Origin: Halostagnicola sp. A56
GTDB taxonomy: Archaea > Halobacteriota > Halobacteria > Halobacteriales > Natrialbaceae
Direction: 5' to 3'
Assembly (NCBI RefSeq): GCF_000691505.1
Contig: NZ_JMIP02000014.1
Coordinates: 423,943 to 487,942, forward strand
DNA: 64,000 nt
Under the pieces are notes generated by a model. The model saw only the letters and a list, made by a program, of their open reading frames with translations. It made no database searches and was not told where the DNA came from. Positions 36,170 to 44,836 of this stretch are shown here, in pieces (positions within the stretch are counted from its first letter, which is position 1; the number at the start of each line of letters is the position of its first letter). The position numbers and the translations under genes were made by a program.

Positions 36170-36466
36170 ATGGAAGAGACCGACGGAGAGGAAATCGAAG
36201 ATCTGCCGCCGAGCGCCAAACTCGTCTTCAAGGTGCTCGAGTACGATGGTCCGTTGACCCAGAAACAGATCGTTCAGGAGTCGATGCTCTCTGCTCGAAC
36301 CGTTCGCTACGCCCTCGAGCGACTCGAGGACATCGGCATCGTCGACGAGGACATCTACTTCGCGGACGCGCGCCAGAGCCTGTATCGGATCGAAGAGCCG
36401 GTCGCGGCCGACGGCAACGGCGTCGAGGACGCCCCTGCGGAGAAAGACGCCTGCTGTGCCGAGTAA
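36170..36466 (+). CDS. Small winged-helix transcriptional regulator
   Basis: The 98-residue protein is a single MarR/ArsR-like winged helix: LPPSAKLVFKVLEYDGPLTQ, then helix-turn-helix SMLSARTVRYALERLEDIG (about residues 39-57) and a wing YFADARQSLYRIEE. The C-terminal tail ends in CCAE and may bind metal or stay reduced. A start 16 codons upstream is possible. The TATA spacing argues for the ATG at 36170. Target genes are unknown. Confidence 0.88.
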   Translation: MEETDGEEIEDLPPSAKLVFKVLEYDGPLTQKQIVQESMLSARTVRYALERLEDIGIVDEDIYFADARQSLYRIEEPVAADGNGVEDAPAEKDACCAE

Positions 36467-36527
36467 TCGGCCTCGAGCGTAACCGGCGGAGCGGTAGGAT
36501 TATTTTCGCGCGGTGACGTTCTCGTCT

Positions 36528-36944
36528 ATGGACAAAGAGCGCCTTCCTCAGTGGGGTTGGCTGTTACTCGGGTTGTTCGCGGTAGCGGTTTTCGCGCAAC
36601 TGCTCAACGCCGTCGTACTCGGTCGAATCGGCCTCCCGCCGGAATACTACGTCGTGACGCTCATCGCCGGGATGTCACTGGTCGTCATCTACGTCAGCGT
36701 CTGGTACGAAGACGACCGCGCCGCCTACTGGGAGGGCTCTTCGGCGAGTTATTTCGGCGATGTCTTTTTCGTAGTGGTCGGCTCGGCCATCGCCGCCGGG
36801 TTCGCCATCGCGGTGACCCTCGAGATTGGGCTCGGTCGACTTGTTCGCGAACTGCTCGGGATGATCGCCGGATTCGTGACCGCCTGGGGGACGTTCTACT
36901 GGCGAAACACCGACCTGTACCGGACCGACGACGACCCGAGATAA
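36528..36944 (+). CDS. Small membrane protein of unknown function
   Basis: The 138-residue protein has four hydrophobic segments (about residues 10-30, 42-62, 78-98 and 105-125) and a polar C terminus. No motif is recognised. The ATG giving MDKERLPQWGW was preferred over one five codons upstream. It is 61 bp downstream of the regulator gene and could be co-transcribed with it. Confidence 0.75.
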   Translation: MDKERLPQWGWLLLGLFAVAVFAQLLNAVVLGRIGLPPEYYVVTLIAGMSLVVIYVSVWYEDDRAAYWEGSSASYFGDVFFVVVGSAIAAGFAIAVTLEIGLGRLVRELLGMIAGFVTAWGTFYWRNTDLYRTDDDPR

Positions 36945-36966
36945 TCGGACCACAAGCACGTTCGCG

Positions 36967-37848
36967 TTAGGCTCGATCTCTGTCGTCGATCCCTGGCGTC
37001 TGTGGGACGGTCCGCTTGTGTTCGGACGAGTCGCACATCCCCAGCACTTCTCGTGCGGTCTTCCGATCGATACCCATCTCGTCGGCGGCGTCCTCGAGCG
37101 ACTGGCCTCGATCGACCACCCGCTCGAGGAGGGGATCGATGACGGCGTAGGGGGCTCCGAGTTCGTCCGCGTCGGTCTGGCCGACGTAAAACCCAGCCGT
37201 CGGCTCCTTATCGATGATCCTGTCAGGAACGTCGAGGTAGTCCGCGAGCGCGCGCACCTCGGTCTTGTAGAGGTCGCCGATCGGATAACAGTCGGCGGCG
37301 CCGTCGCCGTACTTCGTGAAGTACCCCAGCAGGGACTCGGAGCGGTTCGCCGTTCCCAGAACGATCTGCGACTGGCGATTGGCCGCGTAGTACAGCGTAA
37401 CCATCCGCATTCGAGCGGCGACGTTCCCGAGCGCGTGATTTCGCTGGTTCGGGCGGGACAGCGACTCTCGGTCCGGCTCGAGCGCCGGTGAGATGGACTC
37501 GTCGAAGGCGTCGATCAGCGATCGGAGGTGGATCTCGCGAAAGTCGATCTCGAGATCCTCGGCGACCGATCGAGCATCGACCATCCCCGCCTGTTCGGTC
37601 TTGTGGTAGGGCATCCCCAGCGCGAGGACGTTCTCGCTCCCGACCGCGTCGGCGGCCAGCGTCGCGGTCAGCGTCGAGTCGACGCCGCCGCTCATCGCGA
37701 CGACGACCCCGTCGGCGTTCGCGTCGGCGACCAGCGACTCGACGGACGACGTTATCCGTTCGTACACCGCGGCCAGACTCTCCCGGTCGGTCAGAAACGG
37801 CCGTCCGTCCGACTCGAGGCCGCCGTCGTCAGTGGTCACGTAGTTCAC
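36967..37848 (-). CDS. nadE: NAD+ synthase
   Basis: NadE amidates nicotinate adenine dinucleotide to NAD+. The protein has up to 293 residues, with the PP-loop SGGVDST at 53-59, ARMRMVTLYY and GTANRSESLLGYFTKYGDGA (about 170-189), and YPIGDLYKTEVR. There is no N-terminal glutaminase domain, so ammonia is used directly or supplied by a partner. The start is uncertain, because GTG codons occur at 37848 and 37839. A TATA-like CTTTATACG on the minus strand (plus 37902-37910) suggests a leader of some 35 bases. Confidence 0.94.
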   Translation of the reverse strand: MNYVTTDDGGLESDGRPFLTDRESLAAVYERITSSVESLVADANADGVVVAMSGGVDSTLTATLAADAVGSENVLALGMPYHKTEQAGMVDARSVAEDLEIDFREIHLRSLIDAFDESISPALEPDRESLSRPNQRNHALGNVAARMRMVTLYYAANRQSQIVLGTANRSESLLGYFTKYGDGAADCYPIGDLYKTEVRALADYLDVPDRIIDKEPTAGFYVGQTDADELGAPYAVIDPLLERVVDRGQSLEDAADEMGIDRKTAREVLGMCDSSEHKRTVPQTPGIDDRDRA

Positions 37849-37901
37849 CGCTGCAGCGCAGCACGTAGTTCGTCATTTGATGACTGAACCGAGATGCTAC
37901 T

Positions 37902-37910
37902 CGTATAAAG
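37902..37910 (-). promoter_or_regulatory. TATA-like box upstream of nadE
   Basis: On the minus strand the sequence reads CTTTATACG, 54-62 bp before the GTG start. Transcription would begin near 37880 and leave a leader of about 30-35 bases. Confidence 0.35.
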
Positions 37911-38033
37911 GAGTGCACCTTAAACAACTAGTAGCGAGAAAGGGCGTCGGGCTCTCACTCGATTTGCTCGAGTTGCCACACTCGATCGAATCGTTCCACT
38001 CGGTCGAGTACCTCTTTTGTGTACACACGGACA

Positions 38034-38043
38034 GGTTTATTTT
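38034..38043 (+). promoter_or_regulatory. TATA-like box of the M48 protease gene
   Basis: GTTTATTTTT occurs 43-52 bp before the ATG at 38086, in an otherwise GC-rich context. The transcript would start near 38065 with a leader of about 20 bases. Confidence 0.4.
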
Positions 38044-38085
38044 TCAGACAGTCCCAGTACCAGTCAGGATACTCCCCGCCTTCAC

Positions 38086-39141
38086 ATGTCCTCCCGGCTC
38101 GCCGACTCGATCGACCTCGAACCGGATCGCGAGCTACGCCTGCGGATGGCGTTGGCGCTATTTTTCATCACTGTCCTCCCGTTCGCGTTCGTCTATACGT
38201 TCGTTTTCCTCCTGAACACCGTCGGCATCGCGTTGCTCGAGTGGGCCAACGAACGCCCGTACACCGGCGAGTTCTACGTCGGTCCGCTCCTCCTGGTCGT
38301 CGTCGTTCTCGGCGGCCTCGCCATCCAGTATCTGTACGGACCCAGCGCGGTGCTCGGCTCGGTCGGCGCGAGCCGGGTCGACGCGGACTCGTATCCCACG
38401 GTTCACGCGACGGTCACCCGCCTCGCCGCGCAGGCGGACGTTCCGAAACCGGATGTCGCGGTGATCGACAGCGAGGTTCCGAACGCCTTCGCGGTCGCCG
38501 GCGGCAACACCGAAGCCGTCGTCGTTACGACCGGCCTGCTCGAACTCCTTTCGGAGGACGAACTCGAGGCGACGCTGGCCCACGAACTCGCACACCTCGC
38601 GAACCGCGACGCGAGGGTGATGACGGCGGCGTGGCTCCTGCCGACGATCACTTATTACCTCGCGATCGTCGCGTTCTACGTCCTGTACGGGTTCGTTCGC
38701 GTTCTCGGCGCGGGAGGCGGCTCGTCGGGCGGCGATCGCGACGGTCGCGGACTCCTCGTCGCTATCGTCGTCATCGTCGTTACCGCGGTCCTCACGCTCG
38801 CCGTGTCAGCGATGTTCTGGTTCGCGAGCGTCCTCCTCTATCGGCTCCTCTCGAGGTACCGCGAACACGCTGCCGATCGGGCCGCGGCGACGATCACCGG
38901 CTCTCCGGCCGCCCTCGCGAGCGCCCTCGAGAAGATCGACGAGACGATGCCCGACGTGCCGGACGACGACCTTCGAGACCTCGACGGCGGCGTCGAAGCG
39001 CTCTATCTCGCCCCACTCGAGTCCCGCGCGTTCAGTTCGGCGGAGTTGATCAGCACCGACATCTTCCCGGATACGCACCCGCCGACGGCCGAGCGCCTCG
39101 AGTACCTTCGAGATCTCGAACAGGAGAGGATCCAGCGGTGA
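38086..39141 (+). CDS. M48 family membrane metalloprotease (HtpX-like)
   Basis: The 351-residue protein has two N-terminal membrane segments (about 25-50 and 68-88), the zinc motif HELAH (about 166-170) with the third ligand in REHAADRAAA (about 262), and two more hydrophobic segments between them. HtpX-type proteases degrade misfolded membrane proteins. The start MSSRLADS is preceded by a TATA-like box. The stop overlaps the GTG of the next gene (GTGA), so this protease and a lipid-anchored beta-propeller protein are translationally coupled. Confidence 0.93.
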   Translation: MSSRLADSIDLEPDRELRLRMALALFFITVLPFAFVYTFVFLLNTVGIALLEWANERPYTGEFYVGPLLLVVVVLGGLAIQYLYGPSAVLGSVGASRVDADSYPTVHATVTRLAAQADVPKPDVAVIDSEVPNAFAVAGGNTEAVVVTTGLLELLSEDELEATLAHELAHLANRDARVMTAAWLLPTITYYLAIVAFYVLYGFVRVLGAGGGSSGGDRDGRGLLVAIVVIVVTAVLTLAVSAMFWFASVLLYRLLSRYREHAADRAAATITGSPAALASALEKIDETMPDVPDDDLRDLDGGVEALYLAPLESRAFSSAELISTDIFPDTHPPTAERLEYLRDLEQERIQR

Positions 39142-40358
39142 GCGAAAACCGATCCCGGTGGTCACGACGGCGGGTGCTCGGTACGGTGGCGACCGGAGCG
39201 TCGGCGCTCGTCGCCGGCTGTGGCTACCAGCCCGGCGGTGGCGAGTTCGTCTGGGAGGAGTCACTGCCCACCGGCATTCATCCGAGCGCGGACACGGGGG
39301 GCTCGCTGTGGCGGTCCGGTCGACGCCTGCTGTATCGAATTCGCAACCGAAGCGGGCAGGGTATCGATTTCGGAAGCGGCGGTTTCGTCGAACTCGACGA
39401 CGCGCAGGTGACCGCCTACGACTCGAGCGGGTCGAGAGTCTGGGAGGGTGAGACCGCCAGTCAGTACGCCGGTCTCCCCGCCGTTGCGGACGGGCGGGTC
39501 GTCTGCTCGCTCGAGAACGAAACCGTAGTCGCGCTCGAACCGGACCCCGACGAGGCGGATGGAGGCGCGGAGAGCGTCACGAGCCGGGACAGCGACGACC
39601 CGGACACCGTCTGGACGACCGAGTGGGACGGCCCCAGACTCAGGTTCCGCGCCTCGCCGACCCTCGCCGTCGGCGTTCACCAAGCGGGCGTGGTCGCGTT
39701 CGCACTGGCCGACGGCAAGGAACTGTTCTCGATCGACCGCGAGGACGCTCCGATCGACGATCTCGACGACGGAGCGGTTGGAGCCGATCACGTCTGGATC
39801 GTCGGCGGAAGCGACCCCACGCTGCTCGGGTACGACGCCGAGGGGACACGAACCGTCTCGCGTGCGCTCCCGTCGACGCCCTACTGGCTCGAGACCGCGG
39901 GATCGGTCGCGGTTCTCGGCATCGAAACCGAAAGCGGCGAGGACGAACTGTGGTTCGTCGACGCTGCCGGCACCCAGCGCGGTAGGCTTTCGATCGACCG
40001 CTCGGGTAGTTCCCCTACCATCGTCGCGAACCGCGCCTATCGCGCCATTGATGGGACAATTCGGGCGATCGACTGCTCGAGCGGCGAGCGCCACTGGACG
40101 CTCGAGGGATGCGAGATCCGGGGCGATATCGTGGCCGACACCGACCGTCTCTACGCTCGCGGAACGACCCCGGAGATGGACGACTGTGGGCTGTTCGCTA
40201 TCGATCGCGACGGGACGGTGGCCTGGACCGCTTCAGTGCCCGAGGAACCCGGCTGCTCCGGCGACCTGTTCGCGCTCGAGGACCGCCTGATCGCCCTCGG
40301 TGACGAGAACATGTACGGATTCCGAAAAACATCCGGCCGGCGGTTGACGCTGCTGTGA
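39138..40358 (+). CDS. Tat-exported PQQ-type beta-propeller lipoprotein
   Basis: The 406-residue protein begins with a twin-arginine signal, SRRRVLGTVATGASALVAGC, in which the final Cys is a lipobox anchor, so it should be lipid-anchored outside the membrane after Tat export. The remainder is a series of about seven beta-propeller blades of PQQ/YVTN type (e.g. VWEGETASQYAGLPAVADGR, then the repeated DG and GxDxWxV patterns). The frame is open far upstream, but the GTG at 39138 overlaps the protease stop. It may present substrates to, or act with, the membrane protease. Confidence 0.9.
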   Translation: MSENRSRWSRRRVLGTVATGASALVAGCGYQPGGGEFVWEESLPTGIHPSADTGGSLWRSGRRLLYRIRNRSGQGIDFGSGGFVELDDAQVTAYDSSGSRVWEGETASQYAGLPAVADGRVVCSLENETVVALEPDPDEADGGAESVTSRDSDDPDTVWTTEWDGPRLRFRASPTLAVGVHQAGVVAFALADGKELFSIDREDAPIDDLDDGAVGADHVWIVGGSDPTLLGYDAEGTRTVSRALPSTPYWLETAGSVAVLGIETESGEDELWFVDAAGTQRGRLSIDRSGSSPTIVANRAYRAIDGTIRAIDCSSGERHWTLEGCEIRGDIVADTDRLYARGTTPEMDDCGLFAIDRDGTVAWTASVPEEPGCSGDLFALEDRLIALGDENMYGFRKTSGRRLTLL

Positions 40359-40386
40359 GTGGGCGCTCACCCGCTCGAGAACTACT

Positions 40387-40471
40387 TAAGAGGGAACGAC
40401 GGTAATCGGGTCTTTCTGATCGATCACCTGCTCTAGCTCGTCGGCGATCGCACTCCCTCGAGACACCTGTC
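40387..40471 (-). pseudogene. Displaced second copy of the 3' end of the PIN-ATPase gene
   Basis: These 85 bp repeat the last 27 codons plus stop of the following gene (QVSRGSAIADELEQ then IDQKDPITVVPS). Against the intact 3' end they show 10 differences, nine synonymous and one Val/Ala. A short frame starting at about 40571 runs into it but has no family similarity upstream. The fragment lies about 115 bp beyond the intact stop codon and is separated from it by non-coding sequence. Its length and synonymous pattern indicate that it was once the real end of a related allele. Single-base uncertainty in the exact coordinates is possible. Confidence 0.8.
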
Positions 40472-40586
40472 TCTCACACGCGTACCTTTTTTCTCGTCGG
40501 GTTCCCCCTTCGGGGTCACCCTCCTCCAAAAAATCTACGCTAAAAAAGGCCGCTCGTTCGCTTTCGCTCACTCGCGGTCGGAGTTC

Positions 40587-42488
40587 TTACGACGGGACGA
40601 CAGTAATCGGGTCTTTCTGATCGATCGCCTGCTCTAACTCGTCCGCAATGGCGCTCCCTCGAGACACCTGTATTTCGCCGCCGCGGCTCACCGTCGCCGT
40701 GAACAGGTACTCGCCGTTTGCCTGCACTTCGACGGTCTCGCTCTGGTGGCCGTCGACGGGGACGACGATGTGCCTCGAGGTGATCTCGGGCTGGACGATC
40801 TGGCCGGCGGACTGGCCGCCGTCCGCCCCGCCGCGTCCGCCCGCGGGACCGCTTCCGCCGGCGTGTTTGGTTCCGCCGCCTCCGCCAGCCCCGGCGTGGG
40901 GGTTCTCGTCGTGGGTCCGAACGTCGATGTCGATGCCGAGTCGGTTCTCGACGTCGTTGATCCGACCGCCGCCCTTCCCGATGACGCTCGAGATGTCGTC
41001 GTCGGTGACGTAGACGACCGCCCGGTCCTGGCTCTTGAGCTGGACGTCGACGTAGCCGTGGGCGATCGAGCGAATCTCCCGTTCGATCTCCTGTTTGGCG
41101 ATGCGGTCGACGCCGGATTCCGAACCGGGGCCGCCCTCGTCGTCGTCGAGCGGGACGGTGACGACCTGTCGGTTGAAGGTATAGATCTCGTACTCGGGCA
41201 CGCCGGTTTCGAACTCCGTGACCTGGATCACCGGCCGGGCGAGGTCCTCCTCGGTGAGTCCCGCTGGGACCTTGACCTCCGTCCGGACGTCGTAGACCTT
41301 CGCGACTTCGCCGGCCTCGATGTAAACCACCGTGTCGACGACCTGCGGGATCATTCCGAGTTCGACCCGACCGATGAGCCGCTGGAGGGCGTCGATCGGT
41401 CGCGTGGCGTGGACGACGCCGAGCATGCCGACGCCCGCGAGTCGCATGTCCGCGAAGACCTCGAAGTCGTTGGTCTTGCGGACCTCGTCGTAGATGGTGT
41501 AGTCGGGTCGGACCATCAACAGGGCGTCCGCGGTCTTTTCCATCTGTCCGCCGAGTTCGGTGTACTGGGTGATCTCGGGGCCGACCTGCAGGTCTCGGGG
41601 TTTTTCCATCGTCTTCACCGAGTAGTCGTTATCCGAGATGTACCGAGCGACTGCCTGCGCGAACGTCGATTTGCCCGCTCCTGGCGCACCGGAGATCAGG
41701 ACCCCGCGCTGGTGCTCGAGCAGCCGATCTTTCAACTCGTCGGCGTGCTCGTAGTCCTCGATGTCGGTCTGGGCGATCGGCCGAACGGCGGTGATCTCGA
41801 TGCCGTCCGAGAAGGGGGGTCGGGCGATTGCGATCCGGAAGTCCCGGAACTGGACGATCTGCATACCTGGCTCTTTCAGTTCGATAAAGCCGTCGCTCGA
41901 CTCCTTGGCTCCATCGACGACCTCGCGGGCGTACTCGTCCATCGTCGCCTCATCGAGCGGCTCGTCGGCGATCTCCTCGTAGCGCATCTCGCCGAGTGCG
42001 CCGCGTTTGGCCATCGGCACCGTGTCCGTCTTGAGGTGGACGCTCATCGTCTCCTCGTCGAAGTAGTCCTCGACGGTGAGGGTGCCCACTTCTCGAGTCT
42101 CCGGCGAGACGTACTCGACCTCGAGGCCTTTGGCTCGCGCGACCTCGGCCTGGACGATGTCGCTCGTGATGAAGGTGGCCTCGAGGTCCTCGGCCAGATC
42201 CCGGATCAAGGCGTCGATCTCGCCTTCGGAGGCGTGGCCGCGTTCCATGGCGCTCGGGCGTTCGCCGACGTATTCGATATCGACGACGCCGTCGTCGGCC
42301 AGGTCGGCCAGCCGCTTGAGCTCGGAAAGTCCATCCCAGCCGCTATCGTAGCCGTCGTTGGCCTGCGCCTCGAGTTCCGCGACGACGGGTTCCGGTATCG
42401 AAACCGTCGCTCCCTCGAACTGCCCGTCTTCGATCGTCTTCGAGACGCGGCCGTCGATGACCACGCTCGTGTCCGGCACGACGTTCAT
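40587..42488 (-). CDS. PIN domain - VirB11-type ATPase - KH domain protein
   Basis: The 633-residue protein has an N-terminal PIN nuclease-like domain (residues 1-150, conserved acids in PDTSVVIDG and EGEIDALIRD), a secretion-type ATPase domain with Walker A GAPGAGKST (about 265-273) and DYTIYDEVRKTNDFE, and a KH RNA-binding motif IGKGGGRI (about 510). A Gly-rich linker and a C-terminal beta domain of about 60 residues follow. The family is widespread in archaea and probably acts on RNA, although its function is unsettled. Downstream lies a second, displaced copy of its 3' end. Confidence 0.93.
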   Translation of the reverse strand: MNVVPDTSVVIDGRVSKTIEDGQFEGATVSIPEPVVAELEAQANDGYDSGWDGLSELKRLADLADDGVVDIEYVGERPSAMERGHASEGEIDALIRDLAEDLEATFITSDIVQAEVARAKGLEVEYVSPETREVGTLTVEDYFDEETMSVHLKTDTVPMAKRGALGEMRYEEIADEPLDEATMDEYAREVVDGAKESSDGFIELKEPGMQIVQFRDFRIAIARPPFSDGIEITAVRPIAQTDIEDYEHADELKDRLLEHQRGVLISGAPGAGKSTFAQAVARYISDNDYSVKTMEKPRDLQVGPEITQYTELGGQMEKTADALLMVRPDYTIYDEVRKTNDFEVFADMRLAGVGMLGVVHATRPIDALQRLIGRVELGMIPQVVDTVVYIEAGEVAKVYDVRTEVKVPAGLTEEDLARPVIQVTEFETGVPEYEIYTFNRQVVTVPLDDDEGGPGSESGVDRIAKQEIEREIRSIAHGYVDVQLKSQDRAVVYVTDDDISSVIGKGGGRINDVENRLGIDIDVRTHDENPHAGAGGGGGTKHAGGSGPAGGRGGADGGQSAGQIVQPEITSRHIVVPVDGHQSETVEVQANGEYLFTATVSRGGEIQVSRGSAIADELEQAIDQKDPITVVPS

Positions 42489-42674
42489 GTGTCAATCTAC
42501 GGTACCCGACGCCAATAAGGGTGTTCAACGAGCGGGACGGTGGTTGGCGGGCTCGAGCGCTACTCACGAACCGTCGAAGTCGAGTCGCCAACTAACGGCG
42601 GTAGGCTGAGTCGATGCGGTCTCACTTCGATGTGTTCCGGTGGAACGAACACCCTCGAGACCGTACCGCTCGCT

Positions 42675-43892
42675 ATGTCTGTCGTCGATCTCACCCGGAC
42701 GCTGGTCTCGATCCCGAGCCACGAGGACGAGACCGCGGCGGGCGACGCCCTCGAGGAGTGGCTGCGGACCGAAACCGACGCGGCGGTCACGCGGGACGAA
42801 ATCGGAAACGTCATCGCCCGGCGACGCTCGAGCGACGCAGTCGATACTGCTGAGACCGGAGCGGCTGACCTGCGAACGCTCGCGCTCGTCGGCCACCACG
42901 ACGTCGTTCCGCCGGACGACGCCCAGGTCGACGACGGCGAGTACGTCGTCGAGGAACGCGACGGCCGACTCTACGGCCGCGGGACCGCGGACATGAAAGG
43001 CTCGCTCGCGGCGGCGGCCATCGCGTTCCGAGACGCCGACCTCGAGTCGGCCCCAGACACTGGCCTCGAGTCGGCCTCGGATGCTGACTCGGCCCCCGGT
43101 GCTGACTCGACCTCGGGTGCGAACTCCGGTTCGAACGCCGACGCCGACCCTTGGCCCGGCGAACTCGTCTTCGCGAGTTTCGTCGGCGAGGAAGACGGCG
43201 GTATCGGCGCTCGCCACGCGATCGAGAACGGCTTCGCGCCCGATTACGCCGTCGTCGGCGAAGGCTCGACGAACTACTCCGGGCCCGATGTCACGGACGT
43301 CGCAGTCGCCCACAAGGGTCGGCGCGCGAGCACGATCACCGCCCGCGGCACCGCTTCCCACGCGAGCGAACCCGAGGCCGGCGAGAACGCGATCTACCGC
43401 GCCACAGACGCCGTCGATGCGATTCGGGATCTCGAGGCTCCGTCGCTCGAGGTTGCCGGCGACCGACTCGAGGGCAGTCTCGTCGTCACCGAAATCGAGG
43501 GCGGCTCGGCGTGGAACGTCGTCCCCGAGAACTGTGCGATCACGGTCGACGAGCGAACGGTGCCAGGCGAGCGGGCGTCGTTCGAGACGGTGGCGGACCT
43601 CGAGGGCGTGGAATGGACGGTCGACCAGGACCTGCCGCCGATGCGGTGTGACGACGGCGCGTTCGCGGACGCGGTCCGCGAGGCCGCAGGCCGGTCCCAA
43701 TCGGCCGCTCCCGAACTCGCGACGAAACCCCACGCGACGGACGCGGGGTGGCTCTCGCGGGCCGGCACGGAGTGTGTCATCTACGGCGCGTCCGAGCCCG
43801 GCGAGGCGCACACGAAAACCGAGAGCGTCTCGATCTCGGTCCTCGAGCGGTGTCTCGAGACCTATCGGCGACTCGCAGCGCGGTGGGTGTGA
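42675..43892 (+). CDS. M20 family metallopeptidase (DapE/ArgE-like)
   Basis: The 405-residue protein is a di-zinc amidohydrolase. Metal-binding motifs are ALVGHHDVVPPDD (about residues 75-87), GRGTADMKGSLAA, and the catalytic Glu in FVGEEDGG (about 170). The dimerisation domain follows, with GRRASTITARGTASHASEP. An acidic Ala/Ser-rich insert (about 122-157) with a DADSAPGADSTSGANSGS pattern is absent from bacterial enzymes. It is annotated in haloarchaea as succinyl-diaminopimelate desuccinylase-like, but haloarchaea lack DAP cell walls, so another N-acyl substrate is likely. Confidence 0.88.
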   Translation: MSVVDLTRTLVSIPSHEDETAAGDALEEWLRTETDAAVTRDEIGNVIARRRSSDAVDTAETGAADLRTLALVGHHDVVPPDDAQVDDGEYVVEERDGRLYGRGTADMKGSLAAAAIAFRDADLESAPDTGLESASDADSAPGADSTSGANSGSNADADPWPGELVFASFVGEEDGGIGARHAIENGFAPDYAVVGEGSTNYSGPDVTDVAVAHKGRRASTITARGTASHASEPEAGENAIYRATDAVDAIRDLEAPSLEVAGDRLEGSLVVTEIEGGSAWNVVPENCAITVDERTVPGERASFETVADLEGVEWTVDQDLPPMRCDDGAFADAVREAAGRSQSAAPELATKPHATDAGWLSRAGTECVIYGASEPGEAHTKTESVSISVLERCLETYRRLAARWV

Positions 43893-44002
43893 GTTCGACG
43901 ACGCCCCACCCGGGTAGGGCTGATGTGGAACGTCGCCCTGTCGGGTGCGGTCGATTCGTCCGGTAGGGATGGTTTAAGCCATCGTCCGTGGTGGGTGATC
44001 AC

Positions 44003-44434
44003 ATGGTCGAGCAAATTCTGGTTCCGATCGACGATTCGCCGCAGGCGACGGCCGCGCTCGAGTACGCGCTCGCGGAGTTTCCCGAGGCGTCGATCACGGC
44101 GATACACGTGATCGAACTCCCCGAGGGGTACTGGGCGGCGTTTACCTCCTCTGCGGAGGAGTTTCCCGGCTACGAGCGCGCGAACCGTCACGCGACGGAC
44201 CTGCTCGAGGAGACGGTCGAGCAGGCGTCCGACGCCGACCGCGACGTCGAGACGGTCGTCGAAACGGGCAAACCGGCACACGAGATCGTCGAGTACGCCG
44301 TCGAAAACGACGTCGAGCAGATCGTGATCGGCAGTCACGGCCGCAAACGAGCCGGGCGACTCCTCTTTGGCAGCGTCTCCGAATCGGTCGTCCGTACCGC
44401 GCCGATGACGGTCGTGGTCGTCCACGACACCTGA
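44003..44434 (+). CDS. Universal stress protein
   Basis: The 143-residue UspA-fold protein starts MVEQILVPIDDSPQA and contains the ATP-binding pattern GSHGRKRAGRLLFGSVSES (about residues 113-131). Haloarchaea carry many such proteins, thought to act in stress adaptation. The ATG at 44003 was chosen over one five codons upstream by family alignment. Confidence 0.92.
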   Translation: MVEQILVPIDDSPQATAALEYALAEFPEASITAIHVIELPEGYWAAFTSSAEEFPGYERANRHATDLLEETVEQASDADRDVETVVETGKPAHEIVEYAVENDVEQIVIGSHGRKRAGRLLFGSVSESVVRTAPMTVVVVHDT

Positions 44435-44501
44435 TGAGTCAGTCGTCCGCGAGTGTCGTTCTCCGGTGGATTTACGCTCCTCGAGACTGTCAACTCGTTC
44501 A

Positions 44502-44762
44502 ATGGACGCCGGTGGAACCGACCGTAAGCGACTCGACGATTCGACGAGTTCGTCGGCCTCGAGGGGGTGGCTCTGGCGCATCGCGATGGCGATGCAAAAC
44601 GGGGCGCTCGTCCTGCTTCCCATCGGATTCATCGGGCTGACGCTGACTGACTCGTGGCTCGCGCCCGAGGAATCGCCGTACTCGCTGCTCTTTGCCGGCG
44701 GTATTCTCTGTGCGATCGGCTCTATATACCTCGCGATTTATCAACACGATATCGACGAGTGA
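44502..44762 (+). CDS. Small two-helix membrane protein
   Basis: The 86-residue protein has a polar N terminus and two hydrophobic segments (about 33-50 and 60-80), ending in DIDE. It is 67 bp downstream of the USP gene on the same strand, so co-transcription is plausible. The function is unknown. Confidence 0.75.
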   Translation: MDAGGTDRKRLDDSTSSSASRGWLWRIAMAMQNGALVLLPIGFIGLTLTDSWLAPEESPYSLLFAGGILCAIGSIYLAIYQHDIDE

Positions 44763-44836
44763 CGGCGAGTCTCGTCGGTTCGCCGCTTCCACCGGAACCC
44801 GGACGTTGATGGGTGAGTCACTCATACTGTGTTCTA

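Noticed and set aside
40386..40571. 61-codon frame starting in the repeat-like stretch and ending in the displaced 3' fragment
   Set aside because: Only the last 27 codons resemble any gene. The first half is non-coding sequence, so this is the fragment read through by chance.
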